From Acidobacteriota bacterium (GTDB lineage Bacteria; Acidobacteriota; Thermoanaerobaculia; Thermoanaerobaculales; Sulfomarinibacteraceae), in contig JAJDNM010000132.1 of NCBI GenBank assembly GCA_022340665.1, positions 1-64,000 of the forward strand: a stretch of DNA of 64,000 bases, in the 5' to 3' direction. Positions 53,200-61,204 of this stretch are shown piece after piece (position 1 is the stretch's first letter; each line of letters opens with the position of its first letter). Position numbers and translations under genes: made by a program. Below the pieces are notes generated by a model that saw only the letters and a list, made by a program, of their open reading frames with translations, was not told where the DNA came from and did not search any database.

Positions 53200-53345
53200 G
53201 TTCGAATTCTGAATTCTGAATTCAAAATTCTAAATAACCGACGCCCCGCGGGCGTCTTGACTCACCTTCTCTTTCTCCGAGGTTGCAGGTGAAGGATTCA
53301 AAATCCAAAATGACGTGATGACGGGCTCGTCCGACGAGCCCAGTC
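53200..53345. repeat. GAATTCT/AAAATCC-unit tract with two perfect GC hairpins
   Basis: GAATTCTGAATTCTGAATTC (53203-53222) and later GATTCAAAATCCAAAATG (53294-53311). In between is the hairpin GACGCCC/GGGCGTC (53240-53246 and 53250-53256), which matches the stem at 2916-2932. A second hairpin, GGGCTCGT/ACGAGCCC (53323-53330 and 53334-53341), follows. Either could terminate the DUF4097 transcript, though neither has a T-run. Confidence 0.55.
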
Positions 53346-53350
53346 AGAAC

Positions 53351-53467
53351 GTCATCCCGAGCGGAGCGCCAAAGGCGCGAAGTCGAGGGATCTCTGTCCC
53401 AGGCCGAGGCGCACTACTGACGTGCCTACAGATCCCTCGATTCGGTCGCTACCTCACTCTGGATGAC
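53351..53467. repeat. Dispersed palindromic repeat with GTCATCC...GGATGAC ends
   Basis: Begins GTCATCCCGAGCGGAGCG, continues GAAGTCGAGGGATCTCTG, and ends CAGATCCCTCGATTCGG...CTGGATGAC. The 7-bp ends are perfect inverted copies and the next 30 bp pair roughly. Same family as 924-1077. The 53191-53573 gap holds only this, the tract before it and the promoter box after it. Confidence 0.68.
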
Positions 53468-53529
53468 ATCGCAGCGCCGGGCGGCATCCCTCATTCCGAT
53501 TTCCGAAATCCTCATTCAAACTTCCTCCC

Positions 53530-53538
53530 TGCTACACT
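53530..53538 (+). promoter_or_regulatory. Extended -10 box for the OPT transporter gene
   Basis: TGCTACACT, identical to the box at 43405. Transcription would start near 53545, giving a leader of about 29 nt with GAGGAGGG before ATG 53574; here the gene is not leaderless. Confidence 0.45.
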
Positions 53539-53573
53539 TCGATCGTTCGTAATCGAGGTCGAGGAGGGTGCTC

Positions 53574-55661
53574 ATGGAGCCGTCGTCAGAATCCACCAAG
53601 GTCTTGCCCCAGAACGCATTTCGTGAGCTCGAGCCCGGCGAATCGTACACGCCTGTTGTGCCAGCCGACGATACGCGGCCGGAGGTCACGGCGCGGTCGG
53701 TGATCATCGGCGTCATCATGGTGGTGATCTTCACCTTTGCCGCCGCCTACATCGGCCTCAAAACCGGCAACGTCATCGAAACCTCGATCCCGATCGCGAT
53801 TCTCGCAGTGTTCCTGGGCACGCTCTTCGCCCGCCGCAACAGCCTGCTCGAAAACGTGATCATCCAGTCGATCGGGCAGGCCGCGGGTGTGGTCGTCGCC
53901 GGCGCGATCTTCACGATCCCCGCGCTCTATATCCTCGATCTCAAACCATCGTTCCTGCAGATCTTCTTCTCGTGCCTGTTCGGCGGATACCTGGGCGTGG
54001 TGCTGCTTATTCCGCTGCGACGGTACTTCGTCAAGGACCTGCACGGCCAGCTCCCCTTCCCCGAGGGCACCGCCATCGCGAACGTCCTCGCGACCGGAGA
54101 AAAATCCAAGGGCTCGGCCGGGAAAGTGTTGTTGATGGCCTTCGGCCTGGGCTTTGTCTATGACCTTATCGTGGAATTCCTCCATCTGTGGAACCATCAT
54201 CTGAGCTCGAAGGTGCTCTTCGGTTCCTTTGGACAGCGCATGGCCGACCTGCGTTTCGAGATTCGCCTCAATGCCACCGCAGTCTACTTCGGCCTCGGCT
54301 ACATCATCGGAGTTCGCTACGCCGCCATCATCGCCGCCGGTTCTGTTCTTTCCGTACTGGTGTTGGTTCCCCTGATCTATTTCGCGGCCAACGGGTTGAC
54401 GGTTCCCCTGACGCCGCCGGCGGTGGAATCGTTGATCGCCGACATGGACTCCGCTCAGATATTCGGAAACTACGTGCGCCCAATCGGTATCGGCTGTATC
54501 GCCGTCGCCGGAATCATCGGAATCCTCAAGATGGGAAAGATCATCGTTTCCTCCGTGTCGCTCGCCTTCAAGGGACTGGTCGGTGGAGGTGACGGCGGCG
54601 ACGACATTCGCACCGATCGCGACATGCCCCCGCGCAACACCTTCCTGATCGAGATCGGAGCGGTCGTCGGCATGTTCCTGCTCTTCTGGTTCATCAGCGG
54701 CAGCGCTGCGACCGCTCTCGTCGGAACAGTCATCACCTTCATTCTGGCGTTTCTGTTCACTCCGGTGGCTGCACGGGCGATCGCGATCGTCGGCGTCAAT
54801 CCCGTTTCCGGTATGACGATGTTGACATTGATCATTGCCTGCCTGGCTCTGGTCGCCACCGGCCTCGGAGGGGACGCGCTCGGGATGTCGGTTGCCCTGG
54901 TCGTCGGTTGTGCGGTCTGCACTGCGCTCTCCACGTCGGGCGCATTCATCACCGATCTCAAGGTCGGTTACTGGCTCGGGGCCAGTCCGTACCAGCAGGA
55001 GCGCTGGAAGTTTCTCGGGATCCTCGTCGCCTCCCTCAGCGTCGGCGCGGTGATCTGGGTGCTCGCTACCTCTTACGGATTCATGATCGCCGACGGCACC
55101 GGCCAGATGGTGGCCAACCCGGACCTTCCGGCACCGCAGGGCAATCTGATGGCGACCATCGTCTCTTCGGTGATGGGTGGCGAGCAACAGGCGATCGTCC
55201 TCTTCCTGCTCGGCGGCATCATCGCGGTGATGTTGGAGATGGCTAAGGTGCCCGCGCTGGCCTTCGGACTCGGCATGTACCTGCCGATCGAAATCAACAT
55301 GGCGGTGTTTTTCGGAGCCGCGGTCGGACACTTCATTTCCAAGAGCGGTCGGACTGAAGCGGAACGAGAAGCCCGAAAGGAACAGGGCACCCTCATCGCC
55401 TCGGGGCTGATGGCGGGGGCCGCCATCATTGGCACCATTGGCGCCATACTCCTGCTGCCGCAGCTTGGTGAGTCGATGCTCATGGTCGATGTTCTCCACC
55501 ACTCCGAACAGGGTGCGAACACCTTCGCCACCTGGTACGAAGGGCTGGGTGGTCAGCTGGTCAGTGTTCTCGGACTCGCGGCGTTGGTCGCGTGTTGTTA
55601 CTTCCTGGCGAAGAAGGGTGCCGAGTGGCAGCTCGAGGAAGAAAGCGGCGAGGAGGCGTAA
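53574..55661 (+). CDS. OPT family oligopeptide transporter
   Basis: A 695-residue inner-membrane transporter of the oligopeptide (OPT) superfamily, which imports small peptides or metal chelates by proton symport. About 14-16 helices are visible, including MVVIFTFAAAYIGLKTGNVI, the conserved GQLPFPEGTAIANVLATGEK loop and the C-terminal PALAFGLGMYLPIEINMAVF followed by GAAVGHFISK. That last pattern is typical of bacterial OPT proteins. The start at 53574 follows GAGGAGGG. It is monocistronic and convergent with the next gene. Confidence 0.93.
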   Translation: MEPSSESTKVLPQNAFRELEPGESYTPVVPADDTRPEVTARSVIIGVIMVVIFTFAAAYIGLKTGNVIETSIPIAILAVFLGTLFARRNSLLENVIIQSIGQAAGVVVAGAIFTIPALYILDLKPSFLQIFFSCLFGGYLGVVLLIPLRRYFVKDLHGQLPFPEGTAIANVLATGEKSKGSAGKVLLMAFGLGFVYDLIVEFLHLWNHHLSSKVLFGSFGQRMADLRFEIRLNATAVYFGLGYIIGVRYAAIIAAGSVLSVLVLVPLIYFAANGLTVPLTPPAVESLIADMDSAQIFGNYVRPIGIGCIAVAGIIGILKMGKIIVSSVSLAFKGLVGGGDGGDDIRTDRDMPPRNTFLIEIGAVVGMFLLFWFISGSAATALVGTVITFILAFLFTPVAARAIAIVGVNPVSGMTMLTLIIACLALVATGLGGDALGMSVALVVGCAVCTALSTSGAFITDLKVGYWLGASPYQQERWKFLGILVASLSVGAVIWVLATSYGFMIADGTGQMVANPDLPAPQGNLMATIVSSVMGGEQQAIVLFLLGGIIAVMLEMAKVPALAFGLGMYLPIEINMAVFFGAAVGHFISKSGRTEAEREARKEQGTLIASGLMAGAAIIGTIGAILLLPQLGESMLMVDVLHHSEQGANTFATWYEGLGGQLVSVLGLAALVACCYFLAKKGAEWQLEEESGEEA

Positions 55662-55705
55662 AGGACCGGAAGCCCAACCCGAGAATGAATTCTGACTCGC
55701 TGGGC

Positions 55706-55787
55706 CAGAAAAGGAGCGGAGGGGAAAAGGAGAAGAGGAGAGGCTGATTGTGCTCCTCTGCCCCTTTTACCCTTTTCACCTTCTCAG
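55706..55787. repeat. AAAAGGAG / CCTTTTC hairpin repeat at convergent gene ends
   Basis: Left arm AAAAGGAGCGGAGGGGAAAA...GAGGAGAGG (55709-55743); right arm CTCCTCTGCCCCTTTTACCC...CACCTTCTC (55753-55785). The right arm includes the stop codon (55784-55786) of the minus-strand gene. Same unit type as 48415-48479. Confidence 0.72.
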
Positions 55788-56302
55788 CCCCCCACCTCGA
55801 GCCGTGCCTCGAGGGCCTCGATCAGTTCACCTTCATTGTCGAAGACTGTCGGAAGCGGACGATGCGTGCCGGGAGGGGGTTTCAACACCCAGCTATTAAG
55901 GCACCAGACCGGGGTGCCGCTCTTCAGCGCGAGAGCAATTTCAGACAGGGTGCCCGGGCCGCCGCCAATGGCGACGCACAGATCTGCCGACAAGACGTTG
56001 AAGGCATTTCGTGCGCTACCCGAACCGGTATAGATCGGCAGGCGAACCCATCGATTGGGGTAGCCAGCGCCGGGTCCTGCGGTCGGCAGTACGCCCACCG
56101 TGATTCCCCCGGCCTCGGCAGCTCCCCGGCTTGCGGCCTCCATGACTCCGCGACCACCACCGGTCAGCACCACCCATTGTGCGCGGGCGGCGGCCGCTCC
56201 CACACGTTCGGCAATCGCGTTTTCCTCCGGCGACGCATCCGAAGGACCAAGAACAGCGAGGACATGGAATGGCGTTACATCGGATTGGCCGATTGTCTTC
56301 AT
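55784..56302 (-). CDS. LOG/TIGR00725-type Rossmann protein
   Basis: A 172-residue protein of the lysine-decarboxylase-like (LOG) superfamily, some of which release cytokinin bases from nucleotides. It shows HVLAVLGPSDASPEENAIAE, VVLTGGGRGVMEAASRGAAE and the nucleotide-binding CVAIGGGPGTLSEIALALKS, where the usual PGGxGTxxE is GGGPGTLSE. Catalytic activity is therefore uncertain. An ATG at 56317 is an alternative start. The stop lies in a repeat arm. Confidence 0.8.
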   Translation of the reverse strand: MKTIGQSDVTPFHVLAVLGPSDASPEENAIAERVGAAAARAQWVVLTGGGRGVMEAASRGAAEAGGITVGVLPTAGPGAGYPNRWVRLPIYTGSGSARNAFNVLSADLCVAIGGGPGTLSEIALALKSGTPVWCLNSWVLKPPPGTHRPLPTVFDNEGELIEALEARLEVGG

Positions 56303-56332
56303 CCCACCCTCATCCAATCCTCTTCAATTTTC

Positions 56333-56360
56333 AAAAAAACGCCCGGGCGTTGCCCGGGCG
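56333..56360 (-). terminator. Rho-independent terminator of the OmpA-type lipoprotein gene
   Basis: Perfect 9-bp stem CGCCCGGGC (56340-56348) and GCCCGGGCG (56352-56360) with a 3-nt loop, followed on the minus strand by seven T (56339-56333). It lies 22 nt after the OmpA-type gene stop. It is the only textbook terminator seen in the window. Confidence 0.92.
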
Positions 56361-56382
56361 ATTTCGAATGAAAATTGATGGA

Positions 56383-57024
56383 CTACTCCATCACCACCAG
56401 GGTCACGCGGCGGTTCTGGGCGCGACCATCTTTGGTGGAGTTGTCGGCGATCGGCTTGTACTCGCCGTAGGAAATCGTGTTCATCCGGAACAGCGGCACA
56501 CCGAGCTCCATGTTGAGGTACTGGAGAACGGCGTCGGCACGCTGCTGGCCGAGCTTGAGATTGTAGACCTCGCTGCCGATGTTATCGGTGTGGCCCTGGA
56601 TCTCGACGTACGCGTCCTTCGAGATGCCCCTGACCTTGGCAGCAAAGGCGTCGAGAGCAGCCTTGGCGCCATCGGAGAGATTGGCGTGATTGAACGCGAA
56701 GGTCACGTCGTTCACCGCCAGGGTCTCTTCATACAGGAACTTGCCCTGCGCAAGCACTCCAGCCTCTTCAGCGCGCTTCAGCGCATCGTTGGCTGTCTCC
56801 GACAGCTTGGCGACATCGGCCTCGAGCTTGGCCTGCTGGGCGGCCAGGTCCGAGATGCCCTGCTGATTGGCTTCGAGGCTGTCCTGAATCTCGTGAATCT
56901 TGGTGTTGGTGACCTGGCCGTAGGTCGAAATCTGCTCGTTGACCCACGACTTGGTCGCGCAGCCAGTCAGACCAACTGTCGCCACCAGAAGCAGCACCAA
57001 AACCGGGGAAAGGGTTTTCCGCAT
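56383..57024 (-). CDS. OmpA/Pal-type peptidoglycan-associated lipoprotein
   Basis: A 213-residue outer-membrane lipoprotein: lipobox VATVGLTGC, a helical coiled-coil-like stretch (about 25-95, ANQQGISDLAAQQAKLEADV), then the OmpA peptidoglycan-binding domain. That domain has VTFAFNHANLSDGAKAALDA, the EIQGHTDNIGSEVYNLKLGQ core and RVTLVV at the end. GGAGG precedes paired ATGs; the second (57024) has better spacing. It has its own promoter and terminator. It probably tethers the outer membrane to the wall. Confidence 0.93.
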   Translation of the reverse strand: MRKTLSPVLVLLLVATVGLTGCATKSWVNEQISTYGQVTNTKIHEIQDSLEANQQGISDLAAQQAKLEADVAKLSETANDALKRAEEAGVLAQGKFLYEETLAVNDVTFAFNHANLSDGAKAALDAFAAKVRGISKDAYVEIQGHTDNIGSEVYNLKLGQQRADAVLQYLNMELGVPLFRMNTISYGEYKPIADNSTKDGRAQNRRVTLVVME

Positions 57025-57088
57025 CATCCACCTCCAAAATTAGTCGTTGCTCTATTTATTTTCTGCTGACTCCGACTAGCACGGCGAT

Positions 57089-57097
57089 ACTATAACA
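57089..57097 (-). promoter_or_regulatory. Extended -10 box (TGTTATAGT) for the OmpA-type gene
   Basis: Minus-strand TGTTATAGT gives a strong extended -10. Transcription would start near 57082, with a 55-60-nt leader that ends in GGAGG. No good -35 is visible. Confidence 0.5.
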
Positions 57098-57140
57098 CAT
57101 TCTCGGGTGCAAGCCTCGTGTCTCATATCAGCGAGAATCC

Positions 57141-58118
57141 TTACCAGTCAATACATTTCAGCTCAGACACGTCGACCTCGGCGGCGCAATCGACGACGCC
57201 GTCCACCAGGCGCACCAGTACCGGGGTCTGCAGGAACCAATCGATGCCTGCCGGCAACTCGGCCATCTGGCACTCCGAACACGCGAAGGGTTGGAGGTTT
57301 TCGGTTGGGAAACCGTCGCGTTCCGGCACCGCGATGGCGGTCGTTGGAACGCGCAGTGAACCGCTGAAAAAAACCTCCATGAGCTCGTGACAGTGTTCGC
57401 AGTCCTTTCGATAAAAGATAATGTAGTGCGAAGCAACATCAATGTTTTCAGGGAGATTTCGAATCCAGGATGCGATCTCCAGCTGCCGGAAGGAGCGGCC
57501 GATCCAATCATCGTACTGCGGGAGGTAGTATCCATCGGACGGTAATTCGGAGACACCCTCGGTTCCCGTGCTCGCTCGCTCACTCTCTCCGTCTCCCGTT
57601 GCGGACGGAGCCGGTGCCGGTAGGCCGAAGGCGACGGCCACGCTCAGCACGGTCCACAACCCTGCGGCGACCACCCTGGTTGTCGGAAGAATTGGAGTCA
57701 GCCGGAGCCTCGGTTCGCCGTGTCCGAGAATCAATAATCCGAAGAGGAATGTGAGGTCCGTCACAAGTGTAACCCAGGGATTCACCTCGATCGCACCGAA
57801 ACAGCCGCAGCTCGAAGCCCCCAGTAGCAGATCGCCGATCAGAACCGGTACGAAGGTGGCGAGCATCGCAATCCCGAGCCATCGGGCCAACGGTGGCAGC
57901 AGGATCATGACTCCGGCACCGATGAGCTCCGCCGCGATCGAAAACCTGAGGACGAATAGAAGATCGATGCCGAGTTCGCCACACCATTTGATGAGGGCAG
58001 CCGGCAGATGAACCGGGCTAAGGTCCATCAATTTCAAGACTGCTCCGGTCGCCAGCCACAGGGGCAGCAACACACGGGCCATCGCAACCGCGATCGTTCC
58101 TGCAGCACCCTTTTTCAT
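57141..58118 (-). CDS. MauE/DoxX-like membrane protein fused to a CxxC-containing exported domain
   Basis: A 325-residue protein. The N-terminal half has four to five membrane helices (for example MARVLLPLWLATGAVLKLMD and MLATFVPVLIGDLLLG) and the MauE-type loop SSCGCFGAIEVNPW. After a last helix and a Ser/Thr/Glu-rich linker (about 180-205), the C-terminal domain has a thioredoxin-like active-site region IIFYRKDCEHCHELMEVFF and a second Cys pair (FACSEC). It may couple membrane thiol exchange to disulfide reactions in the periplasm. GTG 58148 with GGAGG 9 nt upstream is an alternative start. Confidence 0.75.
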   Translation of the reverse strand: MKKGAAGTIAVAMARVLLPLWLATGAVLKLMDLSPVHLPAALIKWCGELGIDLLFVLRFSIAAELIGAGVMILLPPLARWLGIAMLATFVPVLIGDLLLGASSCGCFGAIEVNPWVTLVTDLTFLFGLLILGHGEPRLRLTPILPTTRVVAAGLWTVLSVAVAFGLPAPAPSATGDGESERASTGTEGVSELPSDGYYLPQYDDWIGRSFRQLEIASWIRNLPENIDVASHYIIFYRKDCEHCHELMEVFFSGSLRVPTTAIAVPERDGFPTENLQPFACSECQMAELPAGIDWFLQTPVLVRLVDGVVDCAAEVDVSELKCIDW

Positions 58119-58185
58119 TGCCTCAGCCCCATTCGGTCCTACATCCACGCTTGAATTCCTCCAGACCACACGAATTGCCGAACCA

Positions 58186-58275
58186 GGTTTGAGTTATGAG
58201 TTTTGAGTTCCAGCCCACCCGTATTGCGGCGTTGGGGTGGGCGGATGGCAACTCAAGACTTTGAACTCAACATTT
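58186..58275. repeat. Two-arm TTTGAG hairpin repeat
   Basis: Left arm GGTTTGAGTTATGAG and TTTTGAGTTCC (58186-58211), core CAGCCCACCC...GGGGTGGGCGG, right arm GCAACTCAAGACTTTGAACTC (58248-58268). A T6 run follows (58273-58278). It lies between ftcD and the MauE-type gene on the minus strand. Confidence 0.75.
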
Positions 58276-58338
58276 TTTAACCTTCCGTATTCGTTTTACC
58301 GTTGATTTCGTCTCCAGGCGAAGGGGCGCGGAGGCTTT

Positions 58339-59982
58339 TTACAGATCGCTGACGTCGCCCCCGAGCCCTCCCCAGACCTCAGCCTCGACATCAGCCGCAA
58401 TCCGGCGAGTTGCGCGCACGGCTTTGTCGGCGCGCTCGAGCATCGTCTTCGCATCCGGATCGTCAGCCATGTCCACGAGATTGATGCGCACATTCATCGC
58501 CGCTCCGAGGGCCGCCGCTCGAGCCATCCCGGCGCCCACTCCAGCGTCCGACGCCGACGCCTCCATACCGAGGTTCCGAGACTGGGCGCACAGCTCGGCG
58601 ATCTCGGGGCACGCCTCCGCAACCTCGAGCGGCACCCTTGCCGCGCCAAGCGTCGCTTCCCTGACAGCTGTCTTCTTTTCGGGCCCCGTCACCCTGTTCG
58701 CCTCCATCAGAGCCTGGAATGACCAGGTATCTTCGTCGATCGCATCCAGGAGTTTCTGCTTGAGGGTCTGCGCCTTGATGGCGACCTCCTCGAGCTCTTC
58801 GCGCACCTCGGCGAAATCTGATTTCGGATGGGGTAAATTAGCCACCATCGCGGCCAATGCGGCGCCGAGTGCTCCAGCCAGCGCGGCGACCGACCCGCCA
58901 CCAGGGGCCGCCGAGTCACGTGAGGTTTCATCGGCAAACTCCTGCAGCGTCATCGACGCCAGGGGGCGTTCAGCTGCCAGGATGTCCTCGATGATTTTCT
59001 CCTGAGGCTCGAATGCGGAAACCTCGCTCAAGCCGAGGGATCTGGCCGCGGTATGAACGATATCGGCTTCCGGAACGCCCCGCGAACGACCCATTCGCTC
59101 GAGGTAATAGCGGCCCGCCTCGAGGATCGCGCCCCGCGGGATCAGGCCGACGAGCTCTGATCCCGTCACCCTCAAGCCACGCTCGGTGGCACTTTCGACG
59201 CACGCCTCGAAGGCGGTATGGACCGGCGTCACGTCAAGGTCCACCAGGTTCATCGAAACTTGTGAGCAGCCATACTCCGGGATGTACCACCCGATGCCCC
59301 GGACGGCATTGAGCTTGCCGGGCTGTTGCACCATTTCCCCGTCCGGTCCGGCAACCGTGCGCCCCTTTTCCCGCACGTCGAATGCCACGCGGTTGGCCCA
59401 ACGCTTGTCGGTGACATTCAGGTTGACGTTGTACGCGACAAGAAATTTGCGGGCGCCGGTCACCATTGCCCCGAATTCGGGTACGAATTCAGCCGGACCG
59501 TAGTCCGGGGCGAAGTCGGGATCTTCGAGTTTGGATGGGAGCGCCTCGTACTCGCCCTTGCGAATGTCAGCGAGCGAACGCCGTTCCGGTCGGGTCGCCG
59601 CAAACTCGTACAGGAATACCGGAAGACCAAGCTCCTTCCCTACCCGCTCACCGAGTCGGTTGGCGAGTTCGATGCAGTCGTCCATGGTGACGTCCGCCAC
59701 CGGGACGAAGGGGCAGACGTCGACGGCACCCATCCTGCCGTGGGCGCCCTGATGGGTCCGCATGTCGATCAGACGACGTGCGGCCACTACCAGCTGAAAG
59801 GCGCCCTCGAGGACCGCCCCCGGATCCCCGACAAAGGTGATGACCGTGCGGTTGGTTTCGATCCCCGGGTCGACATCGAGCAGCTCGACACCGGAAACGG
59901 CCGCGGCCGCCTGGGCTACCTCGTTGTAGATCTCGGGGCGCTGTCCTTCAGAGATGTTCGGCACACATTCGACGATCTTCAT
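58339..59982 (-). CDS. ftcD: Bifunctional glutamate formimidoyltransferase/formimidoyltetrahydrofolate cyclodeaminase
   Basis: A 547-residue fusion that moves the formimino group of formiminoglutamate (from histidine breakdown) to tetrahydrofolate and then releases ammonia. Residues 1-300: formiminotransferase, start MKIVECVPNISEGQRPEIYN, with THQGAHGRMGAVDVCPFVPV. About 350-547: cyclodeaminase with DSAAPGGGSVAALAGALGAA and ALGAAMNVRINLVDMADDP. Length equals the animal FTCD and bacterial fusions. GGAGG before ATG 59982 sets the start. No other hut gene is in the window. Confidence 0.95.
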   Translation of the reverse strand: MKIVECVPNISEGQRPEIYNEVAQAAAAVSGVELLDVDPGIETNRTVITFVGDPGAVLEGAFQLVVAARRLIDMRTHQGAHGRMGAVDVCPFVPVADVTMDDCIELANRLGERVGKELGLPVFLYEFAATRPERRSLADIRKGEYEALPSKLEDPDFAPDYGPAEFVPEFGAMVTGARKFLVAYNVNLNVTDKRWANRVAFDVREKGRTVAGPDGEMVQQPGKLNAVRGIGWYIPEYGCSQVSMNLVDLDVTPVHTAFEACVESATERGLRVTGSELVGLIPRGAILEAGRYYLERMGRSRGVPEADIVHTAARSLGLSEVSAFEPQEKIIEDILAAERPLASMTLQEFADETSRDSAAPGGGSVAALAGALGAALAAMVANLPHPKSDFAEVREELEEVAIKAQTLKQKLLDAIDEDTWSFQALMEANRVTGPEKKTAVREATLGAARVPLEVAEACPEIAELCAQSRNLGMEASASDAGVGAGMARAAALGAAMNVRINLVDMADDPDAKTMLERADKAVRATRRIAADVEAEVWGGLGGDVSDL

Positions 59983-60032
59983 CGGATCCTCCAGGCGAGG
60001 GCATGCTATGTCGACTACAGTCCGAAGGCAAG

Positions 60033-60154
60033 CAACATTCAAACGTTTACACGTTGTAACGTTTGAACGTTCCGCCCAACCACCCGTCAGGTCCGTGAGA
60101 CCGAGGATCGACGGTTGAAAAACGTTCCAATGTTCTAACGTCTTAACGTCTTAT
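60033..60154. repeat. AACGTTTGAACGTT hairpin-family repeat
   Basis: Left arm CAAACGTTTACACGTTGTAAC and GTTTGAACGTT (60039-60071), middle CCGCCCAACCACCC, right arm AACGTTCCAATGTTCTAACG, TCTTAACGTCTTA (60121-60153). The gmd stop TAA (60151-60153) is the last unit of the right arm. Confidence 0.7.
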
Positions 60155-61188
60155 CTTCCGTTTGCACCGACTGCTTCCAGGTCGGCGTCAACCATCATAC
60201 GTACGAGCTCATCGAAGCCCACACGTGGTTCCCAGTCGAGTTCGCGCTGGGCTTTGGAGGCGTCCGACAGCAGCCGATCCACTTCGGCTGGCCGGAAGTA
60301 TCTCGGATTTACCAAGACCCTTATCGCACCCGTCTTCCGATCGCGGCCGGTTTCTTCGGCGCCTTCTCCACTCCAATCGAGCTCGATGCCGACATGAGCG
60401 AATGCATGCTCGCAGAACTCACGCACCGAGTGATCTTCACCAGTGCCGATCACCCAGTCGTCAGCACGATCGACTTGCAGGATTCTCCACATCGCGTCGA
60501 CGAAATCACCGGCGTAACCCCAGTCGCGGCGCGCTTCCAGATTACCGAGCGAGACCCAATCTCGTCGGCCGCTGACAATCTCCGCCACTGCTCGCGTGAT
60601 CTTTCGGGTAACGAAATTCTCTCCCCGTCGGGGTGACTCGTGATTGAAGAGGATTCCGTTGGCCGTGAAGAGACCGTAGGCTTCGCGAAAGTTGACCGTT
60701 GCCCAAAAAGAGTAGAGCTTGGCAACCGCGTAAGGCGAGCGCGGGTGAAACGGGGTGTCCTCGTTTTGCGGCACCTCTGCCACCTCGCCGAAGAGCTCGG
60801 AGGACGAAGCCTGATAGAAACGAGCGTCCGGAACGACCTGTCGCACCGCTTCGAGGAGCCGGACTGTGCCGAGGCCCGTAACCTCGCCCGTGTAGGTCGG
60901 CATCGTGAATGAAATGCCAACGTGGGACTGAGCCGCGAGGTTGTAGATCTCGTCCGGTTTCACTTTGGCCAACACCGTGATCAGCGACTCGCTGTCGCCC
61001 AGGTCTCCATAGTGAAGGCGCAAATGGCGGTCACCTATCGCACCCTTGCGAAGGTGATCGATGCGACTGCGGTTGAAGGTCGAGGATCGACGCACGAAAC
61101 CGTGCACCTCGTAGCCTTTCTCGAGCAGCAGCTCTGCCAGGTAGGAACCGTCCTGACCGGTGACGCCAGTGATCAATGCCTTTTTCAT
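60151..61188 (-). CDS. gmd: GDP-mannose 4,6-dehydratase
   Basis: A 345-residue short-chain dehydrogenase/reductase that converts GDP-mannose to GDP-4-keto-6-deoxymannose for surface sugars. NAD(P) motif [20 protein letters not shown], the [20 protein letters not shown] region, [11 protein letters not shown] and the catalytic [12 protein letters not shown] (Tyr-x3-Lys) match the family. Length is normal. The stop codon lies in a repeat arm. The start has an extended -10 box 7 nt upstream and no Shine-Dalgarno sequence. No other sugar-nucleotide gene is adjacent. Confidence 0.95.
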   Translation of the reverse strand: MKKALITGVTGQDGSYLAELLLEKGYEVHGFVRRSSTFNRSRIDHLRKGAIGDRHLRLHYGDLGDSESLITVLAKVKPDEIYNLAAQSHVGISFTMPTYTGEVTGLGTVRLLEAVRQVVPDARFYQASSSELFGEVAEVPQNEDTPFHPRSPYAVAKLYSFWATVNFREAYGLFTANGILFNHESPRRGENFVTRKITRAVAEIVSGRRDWVSLGNLEARRDWGYAGDFVDAMWRILQVDRADDWVIGTGEDHSVREFCEHAFAHVGIELDWSGEGAEETGRDRKTGAIRVLVNPRYFRPAEVDRLLSDASKAQRELDWEPRVGFDELVRMMVDADLEAVGANGR

Positions 61189-61195
61189 GCGGCGG

Positions 61196-61204
61196 AGTCT
61201 AGCA
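61196..61204 (-). promoter_or_regulatory. Extended -10 box for leaderless gmd
   Basis: Minus-strand TGCTAGACT ends 7 nt before the gmd ATG (61188). No Shine-Dalgarno sequence. Confidence 0.47.

Noticed and set aside
53586-55502. 638-codon open frame opposite the OPT transporter gene
   Set aside because: His/Asp/Glu/Arg-rich reverse-strand shadow of a real polytopic membrane gene; no domain.
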